Below are positions 1 through 4,329 of a stretch of 5,908 bases of DNA, in pieces (within the stretch, counting starts at the first letter, position 1; each line of letters starts with the position of its first letter). Source of the stretch: JACVRW01 sp035705985. Its GTDB lineage: Bacteria > Actinomycetota > Thermoleophilia > Solirubrobacterales > Thermoleophilaceae. A program made the translations under genes and the position numbers. The notes beneath the pieces are model-generated. The model saw only the letters and a list, made by a program, of their open reading frames with translations. It searched no databases and was not told the origin of the DNA. The stretch covers positions 1 through 5,908 of the forward strand of contig DASSVP010000021.1 of assembly GCA_035705985.1 (NCBI GenBank). Direction: 5' to 3'.

Positions 1-1
1 G

Positions 2-778
2 ATACTCCCCGGCATCGAGTCGCGGCGGCATTCCTACGGCGAGCTGCGGGATCAGTTCGGGGAGCTCACGAGGCCGGATTCGGGCTCGGGTCCGTGGCCG
101 GTCGCCGTTCTGATCCACGGCGGATTCTGGCGCGAGCGCTACGACCTGCGCCTCGAGGACCGGCTGGTGGCGGACCTCGCCGATCGGGGCTGGGCGGTCT
201 GGAACCTCGAGTACAGGCGCGTCGGCCGGCGGAGCCAGGGCGGCTGGCCGGCGACGGTCGAGGACGTTGCGGCCGGCATCGACCACCTCGCCGGGCTCGA
301 CGAGCCTCTCGATACCGACCGGGTCGTCGCGATCGGCCACTCCGCAGGCGGGCAGCTGGGCCTCTGGGCCGCCGCCCGTCCCGGGCTCCCGCCCGGAGCT
401 CCCGGAGCGGACCCTGCCGTGACCCTCTCGGCCGTGGTCGCCCAGTCAGGCCTCGTGGACCTCCGCGAGGCCGCGCGGCTCGGCCTGTCGGGCGGCGCGA
501 CGGAGCAGTTCCTCGGCGGGTCGGCGGACGAGCTTCCCGACAGGTACGACATCGCCTCCCCGATCGAGCGGCTGCCGCTGAAGGTGCCTCTCCTGCTCGT
601 GCACGGCGACGCCGACGACGTGGTGCCGGTCGACATCGCCCGGCGCTACGCGCTGCACGCCGCCGTGGCCGGCGACCCGTGCGCCCCGGTCGAGCTGGCG
701 GGATGCGGCCACATGGAGCACCTCGACCCCCGGAGCGAGGCGTGGAGCAGGGTGACCGGCTGGCTGGAGGAGCGGTGA
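2..778 (+). CDS. Alpha/beta hydrolase, probable kynurenine formamidase (5' end missing)
   Basis: The 3' part (258 codons plus stop) of an alpha/beta-hydrolase-fold enzyme. The frame is open to the left edge and has no start codon before the oxyanion-hole motif HGGFW at 116-130. The first in-frame ATG (167) lies after this motif and cannot be the true start, so the gene begins left of the window. Other fold landmarks are the nucleophile elbow GHSAGG at 335-352 (catalytic Ser at 341-343), the acid in HGDADDVVP (probably the Asp at 614-616) and the His of GCGHMEH at 710-712, giving a complete Ser-Asp-His triad. The HGGFW motif and overall pattern resemble the esterase/arylformamidase group, which hydrolyses N-formylkynurenine to kynurenine and formate in the cytoplasm. 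The substrate is inferred mainly from the coupled kynureninase downstream; a general esterase or dipeptidyl-peptidase-like hydrolase is possible. No signal peptide can be judged because the N-terminus is absent. Confidence 0.85.
   Translation: MLPGIESRRHSYGELRDQFGELTRPDSGSGPWPVAVLIHGGFWRERYDLRLEDRLVADLADRGWAVWNLEYRRVGRRSQGGWPATVEDVAAGIDHLAGLDEPLDTDRVVAIGHSAGGQLGLWAAARPGLPPGAPGADPAVTLSAVVAQSGLVDLREAARLGLSGGATEQFLGGSADELPDRYDIASPIERLPLKVPLLLVHGDADDVVPVDIARRYALHAAVAGDPCAPVELAGCGHMEHLDPRSEAWSRVTGWLEER
766..772 (+). promoter_or_regulatory. Shine-Dalgarno site for kynureninase
   Basis: GGAGGAG lies inside the last codons of the hydrolase gene. Its GGAGG core ends 4 nt before the GTG at 775. It supports the GTG start over the much longer upstream open frame, and re-initiation after the hydrolase stop. 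Confidence 0.7.
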
Positions 779-2016
779 CCGGCCGCGCGCACGCCGAGCG
801 CCTCGACGCCGAGGATGCGCTCGCGCCGCTCCGCGAGCGCTTCGTGATCGACGACCCCGACCTGATCTACCTCGACGGAAACTCGCTCGGCCGCCTCCCG
901 CTGGCGACCCGCGACCGCCTGCGCGAGCTGGCGGACCAGTGGGGCACGGACCTCGTGCGCGGCTGGCACGAATGGATCGACCTCCCGGAGCGCATCGGCG
1001 ACCTCCTCGCGAGCGGCGTACTCGGCGCCCGCCTCGGCGAGGTGATCGTGGCCGACTCCACGACGGTCAACCTCTTCAAGCTCGCGGGAGCCGTCCTCGA
1101 GACGACCCCCGGCGCGATCGTCACCGACGCCGGCAACTTCCCGACCGACCGCTACGTCCTCGACGGCCTGGCGCGCCGGCACGACCGCGAGCTGCGCCAC
1201 TTCGAAGCCGACGCGATCGACGGCCCGCAGCCCGGCGACATCGGGCGCGCATGCGCGCCCGGCGACGTCGCGCTCGTCGTGCTCTCCCACGTGGCGTACC
1301 GCTCCGGCGCGCTCGCGGACATCGAGGCGATCAACAGCGCCGCCGCTCCCGCGCGCGTGCTGTGGGATCTGTCGCACTCCGCCGGAGCGGTCCCGATCGA
1401 GCTGAACGCGCGCGGCGTCGAGCTGGCCGTCGGCTGCACGTACAAGTACCTCAACGCCGGTCCCGGCGCGCCGGCGTACCTCTATGTCAGGGAGGATCTG
1501 CAAGCCGAGCTCCGGACGCCGATCCAGGGCTGGTTCGGCCAGCGCGACCAGTTCCGGATGGAGCGCCCGTACGACCCGGCGCCAGGCGTGCGCCGCTTCC
1601 TGGCCGGCACGCCGACCATCCTCGCGCTCGCCGCGGTCGAGGAGGGCGCGAAGCTGGTCGCCGAGGCGGGCGTCGACAGCCTCCGCGAGAAGGCGGTGAA
1701 GCTCACCGAGCTCATCGTCGCCATCCACGACGAGCGCCTGGCGCCGCTCGGCTTCCGGCTCGGCAGTCCGCGCGACCCCGCTCGCCGCGGTGCGCACGTC
1801 AGCCTCGCCCACGACGAGGCCTGGCCGATCTGCCGCGCGCTGATCGAGCGGGCGAAGGTCATCCCCGACTTCCGCGGCCCGGATTCGATCCGGCTCGGCG
1901 TGCCGCCGCTCTACACCCGCTTCGTGGACGTGCACGAGGCGCTCGAGCGGCTCGCCGCCCTCGTTGAGCGCGGCGACCACCGTGGTCTGGACGACAGCCA
2001 GCTCCGAGTGACCTGA
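775..2016 (+). CDS. kynU: Kynureninase (L-kynurenine hydrolase)
   Basis: A PLP-dependent fold-type I enzyme of 413 residues, the usual length for bacterial kynureninases. It cleaves L-kynurenine to anthranilate and alanine (and 3-hydroxykynurenine to 3-hydroxyanthranilate) in the cytoplasm. Family landmarks in order are YLDGNSLGRLP near the N-terminus, DSTTVNLFKL at residues 94-103 (phosphate and cofactor contacts), WDLSHSAGAVP with Asp198 and His201, and CTYKYLNAGPG with Lys224 as the PLP Schiff-base lysine. The RLGVPPLYTRF segment lies near the C-terminus. The start is GTG 775: it has a good Shine-Dalgarno site, sits just before the conserved region and overlaps the hydrolase stop as GTGA. 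The same frame is open back to 94, but that stretch reads as low-complexity Arg/Gly-rich protein over the hydrolase gene. Coupling to a formamidase-like gene supports a kynurenine-to-anthranilate route. A tryptophan 2,3-dioxygenase gene might be expected further left but is not in view. Confidence 0.95.
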   Translation: MTGRAHAERLDAEDALAPLRERFVIDDPDLIYLDGNSLGRLPLATRDRLRELADQWGTDLVRGWHEWIDLPERIGDLLASGVLGARLGEVIVADSTTVNLFKLAGAVLETTPGAIVTDAGNFPTDRYVLDGLARRHDRELRHFEADAIDGPQPGDIGRACAPGDVALVVLSHVAYRSGALADIEAINSAAAPARVLWDLSHSAGAVPIELNARGVELAVGCTYKYLNAGPGAPAYLYVREDLQAELRTPIQGWFGQRDQFRMERPYDPAPGVRRFLAGTPTILALAAVEEGAKLVAEAGVDSLREKAVKLTELIVAIHDERLAPLGFRLGSPRDPARRGAHVSLAHDEAWPICRALIERAKVIPDFRGPDSIRLGVPPLYTRFVDVHEALERLAALVERGDHRGLDDSQLRVT

Positions 2017-2032
2017 CGACGTCGCGTCTACC

Positions 2033-2902
2033 GTGTCGAGCGTGCTCACTCGGCTCATCCTCTGCCTCGTCCTCGCGTCGGTCTCCGCGGGGTGCGCGTC
2101 CGACGCCGAGCCGAGCGCCCGCAGGCAGGCCGCGCCACCTCCGGCTCCCGACTCGGCGATCCCCCGGCACCCGGCCGCGCTCGCGGACCGGCTCACGGCC
2201 ACGCACCGGGCGCTCGACGCCGCCGTCGAGCGCTGGCGCGGCGAGGGCGACCCCCGCCGCGGCGGGCCGCCCCACGACGTCACCCTCTACGCGCTCGACG
2301 AGCAGCGGATCCACCTTCTCCTGGCCAAGCGGCGAGAGCTCGCCCCGCGCGTACTGGCGCTCACGCCGGGGAGGGTCGACGCCCACGTGCGAGCCACGCT
2401 CAGGGCCAAGCGCGCGCTGAACGCTCTGTACGTGCCGGTCACGCGCAGCCACTGGCGCACCGGCCGGGCCAGGCCGGCGGGCGAGCTCCTCGGCTTCTAC
2501 CGCGAGGCCAGGCGCCGTTTCGGCGTGCAGGTGCACGTGCTCGCGGCGGTCAACCTGGTCGAGTCCGCCTTCGGCCGCCTGCGCAACACGAGCACCGCCG
2601 GCGCGCAGGGGCCGATGCAGTTCATTCCGTCCACGTGGGCGGCCTACGGGATGGGAGGCGACATCCGCGACCCCCGCGACGCGATCCTCGGTGCGGCGAA
2701 CTACCTGCGCGCGTCCGGCGCGCCCCGCGACATACGGAGAGCGCTGTACGCGTACAACCCCTCGGACCACTACGTGAACGCGGTGCTCGCGTACGCCGAG
2801 CGGATACGGCGCGACCCGCGCGCCTACTTCTCCTACTACTCCTGGCAGGTGTACGTGCGCACCACCGCCGGGACGCGCCGCATCACCGGCCCGGGGCTCT
2901 AG
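2033..2902 (+). CDS. Lytic transglycosylase-domain lipoprotein
   Basis: A 289-residue protein with a short hydrophobic signal segment (about residues 8-19) ending in SAGC. Cys21 is a likely lipidation site, although position -3 is Ser rather than the usual Leu, so an ordinary secretion signal is possible. A Pro/Ala-rich linker and a helical region (about 50-145) precede a C-terminal transglycosylase domain. There NLVESAFGR carries the expected catalytic Glu177, followed by GAQGPMQFIPSTW (about 191-202), the family's substrate-groove motif, and by AANYLRASGA and ALYAYNPSDHYVNAVLAYA. Such enzymes cut the MurNAc-GlcNAc bond of peptidoglycan outside the membrane, forming 1,6-anhydro ends. The GTG at 2033 has no clear Shine-Dalgarno site; an in-frame GTG at 2042 would still leave a signal sequence. 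It begins 16 nt after kynU on the same strand, so co-transcription is possible although the functions are unrelated. Its stop overlaps the convergent ridA stop. Confidence 0.85.
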   Translation: MSSVLTRLILCLVLASVSAGCASDAEPSARRQAAPPPAPDSAIPRHPAALADRLTATHRALDAAVERWRGEGDPRRGGPPHDVTLYALDEQRIHLLLAKRRELAPRVLALTPGRVDAHVRATLRAKRALNALYVPVTRSHWRTGRARPAGELLGFYREARRRFGVQVHVLAAVNLVESAFGRLRNTSTAGAQGPMQFIPSTWAAYGMGGDIRDPRDAILGAANYLRASGAPRDIRRALYAYNPSDHYVNAVLAYAERIRRDPRAYFSYYSWQVYVRTTAGTRRITGPGL

Positions 2903-3285
2903 AGCGCGACGATCGCGTCGATCTCCACGTCGGCGCCCTTCGGCAGCGCAGCCACGCCGACCGTGACGCGGGCGGGCGGGTCGCCGTCCTCGAAGAACGA
3001 GCCGTAGGCCTCGTTCACGCGCGCGAAGTCGCCCATGTCCGTCACGTAGACGGTGCAGCGCACCGCGTCGGCGAGCGACCCGCCGGCCGCCTCGCACACG
3101 GCCGCGAGGCTCTGAAGGCAGCGCCGAGTCTGTCCCTCGATGTCGTCCTTCACGATCTCGCCGGTCGAGGGGTCGAGCGGGACCTGGCCCGAGCAGAACA
3201 GCAGGCTGCCGCTGCGGATCGCCTGGCTGTAGGGGCCGATCGCCGCGGGCGCCTGATCTGTCGAGACCGACTGTCTGAGTGCCAT
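2899..3285 (-). CDS. ridA: RidA family reactive enamine/imine deaminase
   Basis: A 128-residue protein, the standard length of the RidA (YjgF/YER057c/UK114) family, which forms trimers in the cytoplasm and hydrolyses 2-aminoacrylate and related imines released by PLP-dependent dehydratases. Visible family features are GPYSQA (Tyr19), FCSGQVPLDP, the CTVYVTDMGDFARVNEAY segment and PPARVTVGVAALPKGADVEIDAIV. In the last, Arg106 matches the conserved carboxylate-binding arginine and Glu121 the conserved glutamate near the active site, so it looks like a true RidA rather than a divergent paralogue. The ATG start (complement of 3283-3285) gives the family-typical N-terminus. Its Shine-Dalgarno site is weak (AGG about 10 nt upstream), which suggests translation helped by the upstream gene. 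The same frame is open to 3627 but runs out of frame across glsB. It follows glsB after 35 nt, and its stop overlaps that of the convergent transglycosylase gene. Confidence 0.95.
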   Translation of the reverse strand: MALRQSVSTDQAPAAIGPYSQAIRSGSLLFCSGQVPLDPSTGEIVKDDIEGQTRRCLQSLAAVCEAAGGSLADAVRCTVYVTDMGDFARVNEAYGSFFEDGDPPARVTVGVAALPKGADVEIDAIVAL

Positions 3286-3295
3286 GCCGCGCAGC

Positions 3296-3324
3296 CTAAG
3301 CGCTGCGCGCCGCGCGGCGCTTAG
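3296..3324 (-). repeat. Inverted repeat (hairpin) between the glsB stop and the ridA start
   Basis: Arms 3296-3308 and 3312-3324 pair over 13 positions around a 3-nt loop (3309-3311). One position (3304 with 3316) is a G-U wobble in plus-strand RNA but an A-C mismatch in the minus-strand transcript that carries glsB and ridA. The hairpin contains the glsB TAA stop and ends about 10 nt before the ridA ATG. There is no U-tract on the minus strand, so it is not a classical intrinsic terminator. It may attenuate, stabilise the upstream message or affect ridA ribosome access. Function is inferred only. Confidence 0.5.
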
Positions 3325-3608
3325 CGGCCCGGCCCGAGCTCGTCGCGCCGCCGGCCCCTGCCGAGACCTGCGGCGTCCGCGGCGCCGATGAACACCGCGG
3401 CCGCCACCACGCCCACGAGGGTCCCGATGAAGTTCAGCTCCCAGATGTCGCCCTCGCCGATCGCGCTCGCGACGATGCCTCCCACCAGCGCGCCGGCGAT
3501 CCCGAGCAGGATCGTCATCCCGACTCCGATGGCCTGACGCCCGGGAAGAACGAGCCTGGCGAGGATTCCGATGATGATTCCGATCACGATGAGGCCGAGG
3601 ATCTGCAT
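3321..3608 (-). CDS. GlsB/YeaQ/YmgE family stress-response membrane protein
   Basis: A 95-residue, very hydrophobic protein of the transglycosylase-associated (GlsB/YeaQ/YmgE) family. Three membrane segments are visible at about residues 3-21, 29-49 and 58-77. The family-typical ARLVLPGRQ loop (17-25) follows the first helix, the glycine-rich LLGIAGALVGG lies in the second and NFIGTLVGVVAAAVFI forms the third. A short charged Arg-rich tail (about 84-95) should lie on the cytoplasmic side. Family members are small inner-membrane proteins linked to general stress responses; the biochemical role is unknown and, despite the family name, no enzyme domain is present. The ATG start (complement of 3606-3608) has GGAG 4 nt upstream and a stronger GGGGAG 11 nt upstream. 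It is the first gene of the likely glsB-ridA unit and diverges from the SRP RNA gene, with only 48 nt between the ATG and the RNA 5' end. Confidence 0.9.
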   Translation of the reverse strand: MQILGLIVIGIIIGILARLVLPGRQAIGVGMTILLGIAGALVGGIVASAIGEGDIWELNFIGTLVGVVAAAVFIGAADAAGLGRGRRRDELGPGR

Positions 3609-3641
3609 ACCGCTCCATTCTCCCCACGGAGGGCCCGCGAA

Positions 3642-3647
3642 ACGCTA
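3642..3647 (-). promoter_or_regulatory. Possible -10 element for glsB-ridA
   Basis: Read on the minus strand this is TAGCGT, which fits the TANNNT -10 pattern common in actinobacteria. Transcription would start near 3635 and give a leader of about 27 nt containing GGGGAG. No convincing -35 box is visible. It overlaps the candidate -10 of the divergent SRP RNA gene. Confidence 0.3.
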
Positions 3648-3651
3648 GCCT
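3646..3651 (+). promoter_or_regulatory. Possible -10 element for the SRP RNA gene
   Basis: TAGCCT fits the TANNNT -10 pattern and lies 5 nt before the G at 3657, where the terminal helix of the SRP RNA begins. That spacing is about right for the transcription start. A good -35 hexamer is not seen in the C-rich stretch upstream, so the assignment rests on position and the single motif. Confidence 0.4.
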
Positions 3652-3656
3652 CTCAC

Positions 3657-3935
3657 GTGGACCGTGCTAGGCGGGGAATTAGCGGTGCCCTGTCACCTGC
3701 AATCCGCTCTAGCAGGGCTGAATTCCCGTTCGAGGGGCTTCGGCTCTCGGGGCCAGTACGCCGGACTGAGGCGTCGATGGCCGGGTCCCGCGCGGCGAGC
3801 GCTCGCGAACCAGGTCAGATCCGGGAGGAAGCAGCCTTAAGCGATACCGCTCGTGCGCCGCGGGCAAGCCTGGCCGGAGTCGAAGACCGGCGGGCACGCT
3901 CGAGATCGAGTCACAGAGACGGGTGCACGGTCCAC
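3657..3935 (+). ncRNA. ffs: Signal recognition particle RNA, large (Alu-containing) type
   Basis: RNA component of the signal recognition particle, which with Ffh delivers ribosomes making membrane and secreted proteins to the membrane. The ends pair perfectly over 11 bp (3657-3667 with 3925-3935) and give a transcript of about 279 nt, close to the roughly 270-nt Bacillus RNA. The 5' part matches the Bacillus-type Alu domain: GTGCTAGGCGGGGA, GCGGTGCCCTGT, ACCTGCAATCCGCTCTAG and CAGGGCTGAATTCCC. Pairings seen are 3674-3680 with 3721-3727, 3681-3685 with 3704-3708, and 3687-3692 with 3713-3718; the last two cross as a pseudoknot would. The S domain has the hallmark helix 8: ACCAGGTCAGATCC, a GGGA tetraloop (3823-3826), GGAAGCAGCC (3827-3836) and TTAAGCG. 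Long helix-5 arms surround it (3787-3801 with about 3848-3864). The 3' end GGTGCACGGT matches the Bacillus RNA. Ends are inferred from pairing. Open frames crossing this stretch are not genes. Confidence 0.95.
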
Positions 3936-3942
3936 TTCTCCT

Positions 3943-4329
3943 ATGAGCACCGATGTCGTTCTCGAGATGGCGCAGCGCTGGAACAACGGGGACATCCAGG
4001 GCTGCCTCGACCTCTACCACGAGGACGTCGTCATGACGCCGTCTCCCCATTGGCCGGAAACCGTGCAGCTGAAGGGAAAAGCCGCCTTCCGAAAGAACAC
4101 GGAGGAATGGCTCGGAGCATGGGGGTCGGTACTGATAGAGACCGAGAGCGTCGAGGCCTTTGGCGATCGCGTGGTGGCCCACGGCGCGTGGGTCTCGACG
4201 GGCCGGGTGAGTGGGTTGGAGGGCTCGATGCCCGTCCACATGGTGTTCACGGTGCGGGATGGGAGAATCGCTCACCTTGAGTGGTTCGAAGACCACGACA
4301 GCGCCGTCGCCTCCGCCCGCGGCGCCTGA
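3943..4329 (+). CDS. SnoaL-like / NTF2-fold protein
   Basis: A 128-residue protein with the pattern of the SnoaL-like (NTF2-fold) superfamily: an N-terminal helix with RWNNGDIQGCLDLYHEDVVM, an LKGKAAFRKNTEEWLGAW stretch, then beta-strand segments VVAHGAWVSTGR, PVHMVFTVRDGRIAHLEWFEDHD. Members are cone-shaped alpha+beta proteins, either small enzymes (isomerases, cyclases, hydrolases) or ligand-binding proteins; no substrate can be named here. No signal peptide is present. The ATG at 3943 lies 7 nt after the inferred SRP RNA 3' end and has no Shine-Dalgarno site. An in-frame ATG at 3967 would remove the first eight residues of the N-terminal helix. The larger open frame from 3853 runs through the SRP RNA and is rejected. 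Codons with A or T in the third position (GAA, AAA, CAT, GAT) seem more frequent than in neighbouring genes, which may hint at a separate origin. Its 3' end overlaps the start of the next gene. Confidence 0.85.
   Translation: MSTDVVLEMAQRWNNGDIQGCLDLYHEDVVMTPSPHWPETVQLKGKAAFRKNTEEWLGAWGSVLIETESVEAFGDRVVAHGAWVSTGRVSGLEGSMPVHMVFTVRDGRIAHLEWFEDHDSAVASARGA

Noticed and set aside
94..774. Upstream extension of the kynureninase frame
   Set aside because: The translated stretch is Arg/Pro/Gly-rich and overlies the hydrolase with its intact catalytic motifs; the GTG at 775 has a good ribosome site and gives the normal family length.
646..2283. Long minus-strand open frame opposite kynureninase and neighbouring genes
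   Set aside because: It is antisense to well-identified genes, is rich in Arg/Ala/Val/Asp of low complexity and shows no recognisable domain; GC-rich DNA commonly keeps such frames open.
3286..3627. N-terminal extension of RidA to a GTG near 3627 (242 codons)
   Set aside because: RidA proteins are about 128 residues, and the extension is an out-of-frame reading of glsB made mostly of Arg, Gly and Asp.
3609..3660. Possible tRNA beside the SRP RNA gene
   Set aside because: The 48-nt gap is too short for a tRNA and no T-loop or acceptor pairing was found.
3731..3749. Terminator-like hairpin with a TTCG loop
   Set aside because: It lies inside the SRP RNA between the Alu and S domains, has no U-tract after it and is best read as part of the RNA fold.
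3853..3942. Earlier ATG start for the SnoaL-like protein
   Set aside because: It would place 30 codons inside the 3' arm of the SRP RNA and add residues not expected for this fold; ATG 3943 begins right at the N-terminal helix.
3657..4280. Plus-strand open frame (and a minus-strand counterpart, 3709-4377) across the SRP RNA and SnoaL-like gene
   Set aside because: The 5' half is a structured RNA with diagnostic pairing and the 3' half is a different frame of a recognisable protein.
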